The notes: generated by a model from the letters alone, not told the origin. DNA of 64,000 nucleotides from Epiperipatus broadwayi (GCA_028023455.1 JAQFVV010012574.1:729501-793500); one strand, 5' to 3'. Positions 1-11,757 are shown, numbered from the stretch's first letter. A program made the numbers and translations.

Positions 1-2
1 AA

Positions 3-489
3 AACAATCAACTGGAAGTATTCGAAACTACATATTTTTTGTTTGAAAATAAGGTTAGTCTGTCTCAAGATATACGAGAAAATATAATAGCACATTTAAC
101 AGGATTAAAATTGTCTTTCATGGAATATTTTCCAAAACCCGAAAACACAAATGATAATTGGATTTCAAACCCCTTCTATGCAGAAAATTTAGAAAAAGCT
201 ACATCATTATCAATAAAGGATAAAAAAAATTTAATAGAATTATGATGTGACAGAACTTTACAAGTAGAATTCAAACGACACAATCTAATTAATTTTTGGT
301 TAAACATTAAAGAATATGAACAACTTTCTGAGAAAGCTCTTAAATTATTATTACCGTTTACGAGTACGGAATTAGTAGGAAGAGCTTTTTTTTCATATAT
401 TTTTTTTTTTAAATGAGTATCGAAACAGATTGAACGCAGCTGTAGACTTAAGGGTATACCTCGCATCTTTTGAACCAAATTTCAAATAA
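3..489 (+). pseudogene. hAT transposase C-terminal (dimerisation) region, ZBED5/FAM200-like, broken
   Basis: The frame is open from the window edge to an in-frame TGA at 243-245. Homology continues past the stop: an FWLNI segment near 294-308 and LLPFTSTEL near 348-374 are the conserved hAT C-terminal dimerisation block. A T-rich run at 388-411 shifts the frame. The next frame reads NEYRNRL, then DLR, and ends at TAA 487-489, which is the usual end of the ZBED/FAM200-type transposase. Known of the family: this region mediates dimerisation of the DDE transposase and is often kept in domesticated host genes. With a nonsense codon and a frameshift, this copy is dead. The upstream catalytic part lies outside the window. 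The family call rests on remembered motifs. Confidence 0.7.
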
Positions 490-1289
490 TTATGTTGTTC
501 GAAACAAGCACAAAGATCTCATTAAATTTATTTTATAAAAATATTTGATTATGATAAGAAAATATATTAATTGGTTTTTTATAATTTTGTGTTTTTATTA
601 AAACCATTTATTAGTAAACGAAATATGACAAAAAAGCAAATCAATCTAAATTATTTAATTTGAAAGAATGTATCAAAAAAGCATCATACCCAGAAATTAG
701 ACTCGTTAATTCTTGATCATCTATTGTGGATTACTAGATGTAAGCTAGTATTTAATCATCAAAATTTTAATCCTATTAACTTCATGCTGAACAATATAAA
801 GAAAACAAGAACAAGAGATAGCCTGATAACCCCTGAGGTTATTTTTACCATGACTTGGGACATGCTGGATTTATCCTCTCCATGGCCCAATCAATAGCAA
901 GATGCTCCGAAAAAGAGAAAACAGACTCAAATTCGGGAAAACCAAATGAAGGAATGAGAAAACACTGTACAAAATATATACCAAATAACCTTTAACGTAA
1001 TAATGTAATCTTTAATAAATTATTTTGGAAAAAATATGAAACTTTGAACAAACACATACATATAAATATGTTACAGTGAGTTTATAATTTCAGTGAGTTT
1101 ATAATCTGGCGTGACGTTTAGGAGTATTTCAATGTAATTTGTCTCATTATGAGATGTAAATACATACATGGTCACCCTATAATATTTATAATGCAAATAA
1201 AATAACACACTCGCAATAACAAATTTCACGAAATACAATCATTTTTACGAAGTGGTACAATTTAGCATGATGTACTACCAAGTGGTACG

Positions 1290-1316
1290 CGAGCCAAAAA
1301 AGGTTGGGAAATGCTG
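1290..1316 (+). repeat. hAT-type 3' terminal inverted repeat
   Basis: The segment gccaaaaaaggttgggaaa then tgctg, read on the opposite strand, gives CAG-N-ATTTCCCAACC then a T run. This is the common hAT/Charlie-like terminal form. It sits downstream of the broken hAT transposase in the right orientation to be its end. Confidence 0.55.
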
Positions 1317-2759
1317 AGCTAGATCAATATCAATGTGACCACAGAAAAAAACAACTGCTTAAGCAGAAAAAGTCATAAGTTTGTATAATTAATCACTGCT
1401 ATGCAACACATTCTTTTATTAAATCTAATAAATTATATTTTTCTTACAATAAATTCTTTCATAGGAATTGCATCTGTATTAAAAGAATTAGCAAAAAAAA
1501 TTAAAAAGATTCACAAACAATTTCTTATTAAGATGCCATCAACTGCTATTTGCTTTGGATTAGCAAAAAAGGTTTCTATTAGCTCTATAATGTTACAGTA
1601 TAAACTTCTCAAATTGAAAATCTTTTTCATATCTGTGAATTTATTAATTCATTATTTTTTAAAGCAGTGTTGATCATTGATTTAATCACACCATATTCAG
1701 ATACTAACAGTTTTACAACTTTTTATTTAAAAAAATTTTTTTTATTTAAATACAAATAAATTTTGATATAATTTTTTTGGTATTCATATTTAAATTATTA
1801 TCTGTATAAAAATAATTTTTAAAAAATCTGCAAAAGTTATGGAATAAATTGCAGAAGAAACGTGCTGGAAAAAATATGGTTGCCAATTGTAGTGTTTATT
1901 GCAACATTTGACATTTCAGTTTATAATATTTGTTAATTTAGCCATTTCTAAATTAGTTCTTAAATTTTGATATTTCTTCCCATACAATATTTTCACTTTG
2001 ATTTTTTTTATGTCAACATTAATCAAATTTCAAATTTTGCTTATATGGCTCATGGCTAAAATTATTACAGTATCTAGGAGAATAATTTAAACAAATATAT
2101 ATATAAGCATTTTATCACTAGAAATAGAAAAAGATAAGCAACTAAGTTTGATTACTAAATATTAGCATTTAAATTTCTGCCAATCTTGCCAAATACTCAT
2201 TTTGATATATATATATTTAAAATATCAACATTAGGCATAATTCAAATTCTAATTTTATAACTTAAGACTGAAACATTTTTACACCTAGAGATAGAAAGAA
2301 ATAAGCCAACTAAATTGATGAGATTTTAGCAAATTCCACAATTTTGTCTAAGACTTTATTATTGTTATTATTATTTTTTAACATGAACATTTATTAAGAT
2401 TCCAATTTGTGCTTTTATGATTCATAGCTAAAATTATTATCTAAAAAAATAATTTTAAACAAAAATGTGTACACTTTTATTGCTAAATACCCAAAATTGA
2501 TAACTAAGTTTTCTGCAATTGTTTATCTACCATTTTAATGTTTAATTGATGTATAAATTTTAATTAATTAAGAAAAAATATTTAATTATTCACTCTATAA
2601 GTCTTCATTGCATCAGAACTGATTGTTTATGTGCGAATGTATATATGTATATAATTATTATAATTTGTAAATAAATTATTGTTTTGCTATTTGTTTAAAT
2701 AGTGTGTGTTAACTTCTTTATATATAATTTTGTCTGGTCAGCACATTAATTCTATGTCC
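1317..2759. other. AT-rich non-coding DNA, no recognisable feature
   Basis: Dense A/T runs with short AT microsatellite stretches near 2095-2105 and 2205-2215. An open frame at 1401-1673 is a chance consequence of low-complexity Ile/Leu/Lys-rich codons. I see no domain, tRNA or inverted repeat. Confidence 0.5.
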
Positions 2760-2925
2760 ATTTCATCGGGAGCAGTTCAAGTACTACAGGCCATGTATTG
2801 CAAATAGTAGGTATATATTTGTCATCATTATCACATATTAAAGAAAACATTTTAAAATCTTATTAACATATATAATAAAGAATATGTGCATGGGGTTTAC
2901 CATCAGGTGGTGCAGAATCAATTAA

Positions 2926-3336
2926 ATTAGAGTCTTGACAGGGGACATGCTAATTAGTGGATGTGGAGATGTAATTGAAAGGAAAAGTAGAAATAGGTAT
3001 GTAAGAATATGTTTTCTTGCAGCTAGAATTAGGAATGTTACAGATAAGATAGAGAAACAAGAAAGTAGAGATGTTTATGTTATAGTAGGGACAAACAGTT
3101 TGTTAAAGCCATCAGAGAGAGTAATGGATGAGTACAAAGAATTGAATGGTAATTTGAATAAGGCTAAAGGATTAGTAGGAGTAGTTGGATTACTACCAAG
3201 ATTCAACAATAGGTATATGTTAGATAAAGCATGCTCTATAAATGAGAGATTGAAAAAATTATGCGAGAGAAATAATGTTGTGTTTGTGGATGTGTATGCA
3301 GTAAAGATGGATTGCACTAAGGAAGTGAAGCATTAG
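2926..3336 (+). pseudogene. LINE ORF1-like SGNH/GDSL esterase domain, catalytic Ser lost
   Basis: About 135 residues remain. Near the start is TGDMLISG, the place where SGNH hydrolases have the nucleophile block GDS; here Ser is replaced by Met. About 45 residues on is YVIVGTNSL, matching the block with the oxyanion Asn (usually GTND). GLLPR follows, then an RLKKLCERNNVVFVDVY segment typical of LINE esterase ORFs. The frame ends soon after FVDVYAVKMD, before a clear final Asp-His block. Known: such domains occur in ORF1 proteins of CR1-group LINEs and may act in lipid or membrane interactions or as RNA-packaging accessories. The missing Ser implies no hydrolase activity in this copy. The homology is inferred from motif order, not from a search. 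Confidence 0.55.
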
Positions 3337-3564
3337 GGGGTTTGATTTATAAAAAATATTATAGTTTGGGAAACTTATAAAGTGTGCAGGAATTTAAACT
3401 GCAGTATTATCAAAAAGAAAGTTAAGAATGGATGGAATGTAAGAAGTAAACAAAGAGTAGCTGACTTAGATATAAATGTAGATGTATAGAGAGAATGGGT
3501 CTACTGATAAACAATCTAATTACAAATGTAATAGAAAAGAGTCAAAAGAGTTTATAAAAGGGTA

Positions 3565-4110
3565 GTAAGAAAGGATGAAATTGTTAACATTGAGTATCTG
3601 AATATGCAAGGTGGTAAGAAACCAGAAAAATGGCTGGAATTAAACAAAGCAGTTAAAAACTAAGGGCTTGAGGTATTAGCAATGGGTGAAGCACATCTAA
3701 AAGAAAAAGAATCTAAAACAGAAGATTAGGTATGGTAGGGTATAAATAGAAAAGAAAATGGGGGTGGTAGTATAGGAGTTATATAAAAAAAAATTATAAT
3801 ACTCTAAAGTGTCAAGAATATTTCTGGTTTGAGATAAGGTTAAGAAGGCAAGAATGGATGGTGGTTATAATGTATATGGCCACAGGAGATAGTTAAATTA
3901 TAAAGGCATGGAACCATAGCATATATGAATGCCCACTTAAGGATATACAAAGATTCAAAAAAAGAGAGAAGAAAATAATAGGGGATATGAGTTGGCATAT
4001 TGAAGAAATTGGTGGGATGGATAACAAGAATGGAGAGCTTTTGAAATTTTTTTATGAAAGAAGGTGTTTGAGCATTGTAAATTTTATCAAAATACACATG
4101 GTCTAGAAAT
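3565..4110 (+). pseudogene. LINE APE-type endonuclease domain, fragmented
   Basis: In the frame beginning near 3589, YLNMQGGKKPEKWLEL is followed by a stop, then LEVLAMGEAHLKEKE, which matches the endonuclease block with the catalytic Glu (usually ETHL). Further stops and a shift follow. Near 3981-4060 another frame reads GDMSWHIEEIGGMDNKNG, corresponding to the conserved GD-N-H block (usually GDMNGH) with the Asn changed to Ser. This domain nicks target DNA for target-primed reverse transcription. Multiple stops make this copy non-functional. Confidence 0.6.
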
Positions 4111-4849
4111 AATATATTTTACACAATAAATGTATTACTAGAGAAAGAGGGAATGAATAAAGTACAGAAAATTGAAGTGTTTGATAATGAAGAGAGAGTA
4201 TGTAATAATGATTATAATTCTTTTAATAATAGAAATGGTTAGGTTTATAACAGAAAATAGTAATAAAAGTAGAAAAGATAGTGAAAGATGTGGATTGAGA
4301 ATGAATGATAAAAATAAGTTAGAAGAATATAAAATAAAAGTAGAAGAAATAATGGAAGGGTTTGCTGGGCATGAATATATTGATTGGTATGATGAAGTAC
4401 AAAAAGTAACAAATAGGGTTTTAGGTGAGAATAATCATCAGAAGAATAAATTTAATAGAAAAGTGAGAATTAGTAAAAGAGAGGAAAAAAGCTTGCAGAG
4501 AATATAAATGTACTATTAAAAACAAAGAAAGTGAAAAAGATGTTAATATTTAATGGGAAAACTATTTTAAAAAAAGAAGTTGACTAAAATAGATAATTAT
4601 AGAGAGAGAATGAAATTATATAGTAAATTATTGGAAGATATTAATAAAAGTGGAAGGGAATAAAAAATGGGGAAATATATTAAAATAAGGAATGTAGGGA
4701 AAGAGAGGAATAGTATTAATAAATGATGAGGTAAAAGAGTGGCTCTAGAAGAATTAGAATCAGTCTTAAATAAGTATGTAATGGATATAGAAAAGATGTT
4801 AGAAGTGAAGGACAGGGTGATATGAAACACAAAAGCACATAGAAATGAA

Positions 4850-5870
4850 AATATTAGTTTTACAGAAAATGAATTGAATGAGGCAGAGAAGAAATTGAAA
4901 AGTGGAAAGGAAGAGATTTAGATAGATGGGCAGCAGAGATGGTGATGAATTTGAGAAATAGAACAAAATTAAATCAATTATCATGTTTTAATAAGATGGC
5001 ACAGAAGAGAGAATTTCCAGATAACTGGAATAATACAAAAGTATTATTCTAAAAAAAAAAAATAAGGATCATAGAAAGTTAACAATTATAGTAACATCAG
5101 TGTTATACAAAGTTTTTGCATATATGTGGCTGGTAGTGTGGCAAAATGGATGGAAGAAAATAATATAGTGGGAGAAATGCAAGGAAGTTTTCGATTGGAT
5201 AGGCATATAGGAGATAGTTTATTTGTAGTCAAACAACTTATAGATATGAGTAGAAATACAAGTAGACATTATATATGGTCTTTATAAATATAAAAAGACA
5301 TATGATAGAGTAAATAGAAATAGACCATGGGTAAGTTTAATAAATTTGGGAATGAATGGAGCTTTAGTTGATCTTATTAAGAGATTGTGTAAAAATAATT
5401 TCTATATATATCAGTTAGGAAATATAAAATGTTTGAGTTAAAAATAGAGTGGAACTAAGGCAAGGATGCCCTAGGTCACCTATTTTGTTTTTATTATATT
5501 TGAGAGAAGAGCAATAGAAAAACTAGGAAGAAGGCTAAAGATACCATTAATAACTGGCAAGGGATGGTATATATTATCAGGTCTTTTATTTTCTGATGTC
5601 TTCTTGTGCACAGAAAGTAAGGAAGATGTGGAAGTTATGTTAGACATATGCAAAAATGGGTAAAGAGATGGTTATTAAATTTAATGAAGGAAAATCAGAA
5701 GTAATAATGATAAATGCTGGGGGAAAAAAAGAGAAAGATTATTTATTGGGGGATATAAAATTAAATGTGGTGAATAGATATAACTATTTGGGAATTATCT
5801 TAAGTAATCCAAAAAATTGCTTGGATGAATGGGAGAAAAAATTGATAAATAAAACCAAATAAAAGAAAAG
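4850..5870 (+). pseudogene. LINE reverse transcriptase domain, fragmented
   Basis: Recognisable RT blocks occur in order across several frames: VLYKVFAYMWL and EMQGSFRL (about 5100-5200), the palm block with TYDRVNR near 5300 (reached only after a frameshift in an A run), LGMNGALVDLIKRLC, then LRQGCPRSPILFLLY near 5455-5500. The catalytic box, normally F-A/S-D-D, reads FSDVFLC near 5590, so the second Asp is gone. After it come IKFNEGKSEVIM and YNYLGIILS (5665-5810), the conserved region after the catalytic box. The inactive catalytic box plus at least three frame breaks mean a dead copy. Confidence 0.65.
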
Positions 5871-6512
5871 AGACTCATAAAAAAATTAATAGTGTTTTCA
5901 TATAATAAATATGATGTAGCAGTAGCAGGGTTAATTTATGGTAACAATGCATTATGTGTTAGTAAAGGAATGTTATATTACCTTTAAAAGTACAAAAAAG
6001 AAGAAGGAAGACATGCATTAGATGTAGATGTGTGGATGACAAAGGAGGCAATTCAAGCAGAAATGAGATGATCAAGTTTTTATATGAGAGAAGCAAAAAG
6101 AATAAGAAAAATGTTTGGTAGATTGCAATTTAAGGATAAGAGAATAGCCTAACAGTGTTTAATTGGATTATGAGTAAATGCCAGAACAAGATGGATGAGA
6201 AAGGTAATATGGTATGCAGAAGATTTGGATAAAAACTTTGTCAGTATACTTGTACAAAAGATGGGATAATTGTGTTAGGGGAATTGTTGAATGTTATAGT
6301 GGCAAAGAACGGGATAGAAGAATAGATACATTTATAAAAAATAGAAAGTTGGAGAGATGTGTAAACCTAGCATGGAGAATAAAAAGAGTTTAAATATATA
6401 TAGAAATAAACAAAATATTGGGGGTGAGTTAATCTTACAATAATAGCAAGGCAAGTAATTTACTGTTTAAGGCTCAAACAGTATTGTTAACAATAAAAAA
6501 ATATATATATAA

Positions 6513-6728
6513 ATGGAGGATTTGAGTAATTTAGTCTGCAAGTTATGTAAAAAAGGTATGGAAAATATTAAGCATCTGTTAATTGAATGTAAATGCTCAC
6601 AAGCAGAAAGAGTACAAATAATGAAACTGTGGGAGAATAAATATAAACAAGTGATTATACAAAAAGTGGGTTATTGGTTTAAGAGGGATATAAATATAAA
6701 AGTTATAGAGTGGACAAAGATGATGTGA
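6513..6728 (+). pseudogene. LINE C-terminal Cys/His segment
   Basis: A 71-codon open stretch begins with a C-x2-C ... H-x5-C pattern (VCKLCKKGMENIKHLLIEC), the zinc-binding-like motif found at the C-terminus of many LINE ORF2 proteins. A basic, Trp-containing tail follows. It is the last coding part of the LINE and stops at TGA 6726-6728. Function in the family: probable nucleic-acid binding, poorly defined. Confidence 0.55.
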
Positions 6729-6900
6729 AAATAGAATGGAGCAGGATAGAGAAGAATATGAGAATAACCTAGGGTGAGTAATGGTAAGGGAAGATAAGGT
6801 GGCTAACAGGTTTCTCTGGGCATAGTGGCTGAGAGATACCTGACTCCAATAAAAGACAAGCCATAGTGCATTGAATCACATCACTTGTGATTATAAAAAG

Positions 6901-7278
6901 GTGACATCTTGATAAAATTATTGAAGTAATGAAAACTGAATTTGATGTTTTAAATAAATTTTATTTTTAAGATATTATCAATTTTGTTTAAGATTGTTTA
7001 ATATTTTTAATTTTAACACCCATCAATCAGATATATAAGATAATATTTATTGCTCTTTGATCAAACTAAAGAATGCATCAACCTCTGAGATAGTTTAATG
7101 TAATTTATTCCTTTCCATATATATTTTTCAACTGAAATAGTTTGGGGAAAACATGAAAGACACAGACACTAAGACAGCTTGTAAACCATAAAATAAAATT
7201 CTTTAAATTTAATTAATTAATAAACACATATATAGTTATTAAAAATATAGCTTTATTTTTCTTATTGCATGCCAAATC
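6901..7278. other. AT-rich non-coding DNA
   Basis: Sequence between the LINE tail and the 7.3-kb foldback. No coding potential or repeat recognised. Confidence 0.4.
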
Positions 7279-7556
7279 CTTATAATATTAATGTCATTTA
7301 TTTTCTTTATTACTTTACAATGCTTCATATAATTATAATCTACTATTGACATTTTCAATTGCCTCAGAAATCTTCTTCAGAACTTCTACTTATATTTTCA
7401 AATGTGATTTGAGTAGTTAGCAGTTAAGATTTGAAAATATAAGTAGAAGTTGTGAAAAAGATTGCTGGGGCAATCAAAACCATCGATAATGGATTGTAAT
7501 TATATAAGGTATTGTACAAGTAATAAAGAAAGTAAATGATATTAATATTATTAAAA
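7279..7556. repeat. Foldback (inverted-repeat) element, arms about 126 bp
   Basis: Left arm about 7279-7404, right arm about 7429-7556, with a 24-base loop. The arms are diverged by substitutions and small indels but clearly inverted: aacttctacttatattttca at 7381 against tgaaaatataagtagaagtt at 7432. Each arm holds a hammerhead-like core (see separate entry). Short flanking AT sequence hides any target duplication. Such elements look like two inverted copies of one unit, not like a classical TIR transposon. Confidence 0.7.
7340..7382 (-). ncRNA. Hammerhead-ribozyme-like core in the left arm of the foldback (degenerate)
   Basis: On the minus strand CTGAAGA (7374-7380) fits the invariant CUGANGA box. 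A partly mutated stem II follows, then GAAAA. The partner arm (7452-7480, plus strand) has lost the first box (GTGAAAA) but keeps a perfect stem, GATTGC/GCAATC around TGGG. Together the two arms point to an ancestral core with a six-base-pair stem II. I could not identify stem III or the cleavage site with confidence. Confidence 0.35.
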
Positions 7557-7608
7557 ATACAATTAATAGTTTATAAAAAAAATGATAGTTTTTTTTTCAT
7601 GTGTCATA

Positions 7609-7687
7609 GCATCGGCCGGAAAGCGAACCCCCTAACCCGGGACAACTACTTGTAAGGCAGCTGTTCTGACCTCTCGACCACCAATGC
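7609..7687 (-). repeat. tRNA-derived short SINE (family S1), copy 1
   Basis: On the minus strand the unit folds like a tRNA. The acceptor arms GCATTGG and CCGATGC pair over seven positions with one G-U. There is an A box (TGGTCGAGAGG) and a B box (GGTTCGCTTTCC). A five-base-pair anticodon stem (GCTGC/GTAGT) with a seven-base loop reads CTTACAA, formally anticodon TAC. The T stem is damaged. The unit is followed by a short TATGACACATG tail and an A run. Sister copies share both the tRNA-like part and the tail, which identifies it as a SINE and not a tRNA gene. Confidence 0.65.
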
Positions 7688-7690
7688 TTG

Positions 7691-8160
7691 ACTAAAAATT
7701 TGATAGTTATATTTAAAAATAATGCTAAAAATCATTATATTTCAGTTTAATTAAGTATTCCTGAATTAGTAAAATAAGATTAAGATTTATATTTTTTGTT
7801 TGAAAATGAAAAACCAAATTAGCTTAAAATTTCTTTCACAAAGATTCTATTGAAAATTACAATTTTACTGATCTTTTATTTTGAATATAATTTTTTTGTA
7901 AAATTATTGGAGCTATTTTTGTTTAAAGTATACACACGTACACGATGAAACTGTCACTATATATATATTGTACCAACAGAAATTGAGTTTAATTTCTATA
8001 TATGATGAAAAATTATGTATAAAAAATTTTTTTTAGATAGTTTTAAAATTTATGCATTAATCTCGGGAATCTTAAAATTATTATTATGACAACAAAATGC
8101 TAGAGGAAGAAACATATTATTATAGTATAAAGTTAGTAAATTAAATGTATTTTTTTTTAT
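7691..8160. other. AT-rich spacer
   Basis: No coding, RNA or repeat feature recognised between the two S1 SINE copies. Confidence 0.4.
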
Positions 8161-8172
8161 ACATATGTCAAA

Positions 8173-8250
8173 GCATCGGCCGGGAAACGATACCGCGACA
8201 ACCGTCTGCAAGTTTGCAAGGCAGCTGCGCTAACCTCTCAGCTACCGAAC
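8173..8250 (-). repeat. tRNA-derived short SINE (family S1), copy 2
   Basis: Minus-strand copy with A-box-like TAGCTGAGAGG, an anticodon-arm region carrying a small internal duplication (ttgca repeated), a B-box-like TATCGTTTCCC and the acceptor CCGATGC. It is followed by TTTGACATATG and an A run. It shares its tail and tRNA-like organisation with the copies at 7609, 18183 and 47371. The duplication breaks the cloverleaf, so it is not a functional tRNA. Confidence 0.6.
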
Positions 8251-8255
8251 AGTAA

Positions 8256-11200
8256 CGTTAAATAATAAAATTAATAACTTTAATTAAATTTATTAATATG
8301 CTCTTTTTTCTTTCTATTTTTTTATTACAGTCATAAAATGGTATAATATAAATACTACCAGTAAAATATTAATATATTAAACATACATATTTTTATGTTT
8401 ACGTTACATGTGATGTTTAGGTTGAGATAATATATAAATTATATATTTCCAACACAATATTATAAATATGTAAGTTAAATTATTTTAGTTTGTATTAATT
8501 TAAAAGATGTAACACTTATTTTCAAAGTGTAAATATTTCTTGTAAGATTATTTATGAAATATTATTTTGTTCTTTGTATTGTTATAAAGAAAAACTGATT
8601 TTGAAATGCAGGACAAATCTAATTTTAATATTTGAGTAAAAATTTGAGCATATCCTTGGTTTGGATGATACGTCTTACATCAATGATAAAGTTATAAATG
8701 GGATTGAACAATTTAAAATCTGTCTCTGATATTTTAGCCTTCAGGTAAGTAGATCCAAACATATATATATGTGTGTGTATGTGTGTTTTAATTTAGTAAC
8801 TATCAAATAATGAAGTAGAAAAAAGAATATATTTGTTCGGGAAACCAAATTGGTATCTTGAAGTACTTGCAAAAGAAGGAGAAAGGAGAAGAAAAAGTTC
8901 TAATTTTATAATTCATTTTAAAATTCTCTGCTAAAAGATTATCAATTGATAAACAAAATATTTTAATTTTCAAATGTCAAAATTATCTATATGCTACTAT
9001 ATTTATAAATTATTGTGCTTTAAAATATCATCTAACAGTTGTGATGGATTACTTCAATGTTAGATTGGAATTGATTTACTTATGTATTGCCTACATTATA
9101 AAAGGATGCCAGCATCTGCTTATTTTAAACAATGCCATTTATAATATTAAAGATATTATTCAAAGAATTATAAAATAATAACTGGAATTCATCAGAAATT
9201 GGAAAATATATTTTACCTCAGATAATCATAGAAAATATATTTTATGCCAACCAAATTAATGAATTTAATTGGATTATACAAAGCTTATGGAACATAAACA
9301 TTCGAACTATTGTGCTTTTCTGGAATATATATAGGGATTTTATACAGATCTTATGTAAATGTATATATTTTTTATTCATTCATTTTTATTATATTCTTAT
9401 TATTATTTTGGTTATTATCTTATACATTAATATATTGTTCATTCACATATAAAAATAGAAGGAAGTTTATGTATTAATTTAAGTAAGGTTATATTCTAAA
9501 TTTAATATTTAAAATTTTAATTTACAGCAGATATGTTTGTTTCTTGACTATATATTATTTCAATATGTATGCTATGAATATTGAAAAATCTATATGATAC
9601 CACATTTTGTAAATAAGGTAAACAGATAAACATATATAGTTTTGTTTTATTTTTATTTATTTATTTAAATAAAGTATTAAATAGTATGAATATTATATAA
9701 TTATTATTAATTTTATTTTATTTTAACTATGTATTTGTTTAAAGTATTTCCATTTTTATATGGATTCTATTATATTACAGGATAAATACAAAACAGATAA
9801 ATTTCTGTTTTTGTATCTATCTATCTTCTCTAGTAGCAGTTCATATGAGATATACTTAGCAATGTTTGTCTAGGATGTGTATCACGATATATTTTATTGT
9901 TAGTTTATCATTTTATTATTATTAATAAATGTTGATTTAATTAAATAAATAAATTTGATTCAGTGATCATTTAAACTATGCATATACACCTATTGGCTAA
10001 TGTAATTTTAAATATTTAGTGGCTACATATTAATTTACATCTTATACTTCTTACATTAAATAATTATGAAACAAACAAGAAACCAGATATTGGATTTGTA
10101 AGTGTGTATATAGTTATATATTATTTTCTTTTATATATTTAGTATATTTTATTATTATTTAGATGCAACTAATATTTAATAAATCAGTACTCGGTGTTCT
10201 TGACAGATACATACTTAAATATATAAATCTAAAATTCTTATACTGATTGACTTTATTTAAATAGATTTCATTAATATACTTATATTAAATGACAGCAAAA
10301 TCCTAAAAATTTTAATCCATTTATCTAGTATTATTTTAGATAGAGTATTTCAACAGATAATACATATTTTAAATTATTCAATCTTGAATTATAGTTAATG
10401 TGTTATTTCGGATAAGTGATATATTATAGTTAGAGGTTTGGCAACTGACCATAAAATCATTATCGATATTTTAATAGTCATTTATAGTATTTATTTTATA
10501 TAAAATTATATTTGAGCTAGTCTAATAAATTTTAGGGCATAAATATTTTGGTACATTCAGAGTGAATAAGGATATATTCTATAATTTTAAATTATTATTT
10601 GTCAGATATCTATTATTACAATTTATTATCTAACTAGGTAGAGAATGTTTTTATATTGTTATATAATTAATAGCTGTGTAAGTCAAGATTATAATAGATA
10701 ATATTAACTGTTATGACATAGTTCATTCAAACTTGAGAGTTGTTTATATGGTACACGTTTAATTAGAGAAGTAAGCTTATGATATTCAAGTCTACTTAAA
10801 AATAGATCTTTGATACTGCAATGCATATTATAGTCGTTTATAATTTGTTATAATTTGGTGTATAATGTTTAAGCTTTGGTGAGTAAAATATAGTATATGT
10901 TATAATATATAGGAGCTGTAAAAGAAGTACTACCAATGATGATTTAATTATTTCTGTTGCCTTATTACTTGTTCTGTCTTTGGACATATTTCTTAACATG
11001 CATATATTTATAACACCTGAGTCATCATTTTATAGGATCTTAAGTATAATAACAGTATATTGTTTTGCAGAAAGCAATAGCAAGTCGCTACTAATTCAGG
11101 ATCAATTCTTATTGATTGTTTATTATGTTATTTACTAAAAAAAATTTGTAGTCATAGTGTCAACCTTTCACCAAATCCCTCAACATGAACACATTGTTAA

Positions 11201-11480
11201 TGTATTAGATGTAAACTTTACTACAATAAACAAATGTTTTTTTTCATAGTACCTATTTTTTGGTTAAGCTACTTACTTTTGGAGAGACACATGCATATAT
11301 CATGAAGTGAGCTTCTTTAATAAGTTTCAGACTAGATAAGCTTATTATTTAGTAATACAAATTATTTTCACAGAGATAAAAATCTGAGTACACTAAAAGA
11401 GCTTACAAGGAGGGATCAATTACAATTTATTTTAATTAGTTCCTTTTAATTATAATATTATGTTTTAACTTAAAATAAAA
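8256..11480. other. 3.2-kb AT-rich desert
   Basis: Long stretches of A/T with many TATATT runs and a small (TA)(GT) tract at 8759-8786. No credible ORF, tRNA or inverted repeat was seen. Confidence 0.5.
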
Positions 11481-11481
11481 A

Positions 11482-11757
11482 CTATTTTGCTTTGATGTAT
11501 AAAGGATTAATCCTAATATCATACTTATAAATTTCGTTGTAGCCTCCCTGCTGATTTTGGATTTCATGCAGCTTGGTATTAAGCTTTAGGATAATAATGG
11601 CAGTGATGGTTAATGTACCATAATACAAATCTAAATAAGTCATGCGCTCAGTGCCCGTAAAAATTATTTCCTTTATCAATAGTAAATGTTGCATCATATA
11701 ACACTCTGTTAACCAACTTCTGGAGTATTTAACTTTTGTAAAACATATCTAGATATC
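11482..11757 (-). CDS. Possible terminal exon of an unrecognised protein (speculative)
   Basis: On the minus strand a frame is open from about 11757 to the stop ending at 11482, about 91 codons, with more balanced base and codon use than the surrounding desert. It holds one hydrophobic stretch (LYYGTLTITAIIIL) followed by a polar, basic tail ending NPLYIKAK. An AG just upstream could be a splice acceptor, but no polypyrimidine tract is convincing. I do not recognise the protein, and no neighbouring exon is visible. It could equally be a remnant of an unknown transposon or a chance ORF. Confidence 0.2.

Larger units (their letters stand above)
1..1316 (+). mobile_element. hAT-superfamily DNA transposon, 3' portion (runs off the left edge)
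   Basis: The first 489 bases encode the C-terminal part of a hAT transposase. About 800 bases of AT-rich non-coding DNA follow. The element appears to end at 1316 in a terminal inverted repeat of hAT type: read on the minus strand from 1316 it begins CAGCATTTCCCAACC followed by a run of T. The eight bases after the end (agctagat) would be one half of an 8-bp target duplication; the other half lies outside the window. The sequence just inside the end (gtggtacgcgagcc, 1284-1297) fits the subterminal regions of such elements. The 5' end is not visible, so autonomy cannot be judged. Confidence 0.6.
2760..6900 (+). mobile_element. Non-LTR retrotransposon (LINE) with esterase-like ORF, APE endonuclease and reverse transcriptase; decayed
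   Basis: Reading along the plus strand there is an SGNH-hydrolase-like ORF (2926-3336), an apurinic-type endonuclease domain (about 3565-4110), a linker, a reverse transcriptase (about 4850-5870) and a C-terminal cysteine/histidine segment (6513-6728). A possible 3' end lies near 6900, after a short non-coding tail. Stops and frameshifts interrupt every domain, so the copy is inactive. An esterase-like ORF1 with an APE endonuclease is known in CR1/L2-group LINEs. I leave the clade open because the RT is too damaged to place by eye. Its slightly higher G content (AGA/GGA-rich) makes it stand out from the surrounding AT desert. The 5' boundary is approximate. Confidence 0.7.

Noticed and set aside
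3075-3317. Minus-strand 80-codon ORF opposite the LINE esterase
   Set aside because: It is the antisense shadow of the plus-strand esterase-like ORF, which carries the recognisable motifs.
4597-4984. Two minus-strand hydrophobic ORFs
   Set aside because: Antisense shadows of the AGA/GAA-rich LINE coding strand; Phe/Leu/Ser-rich translations are expected there.
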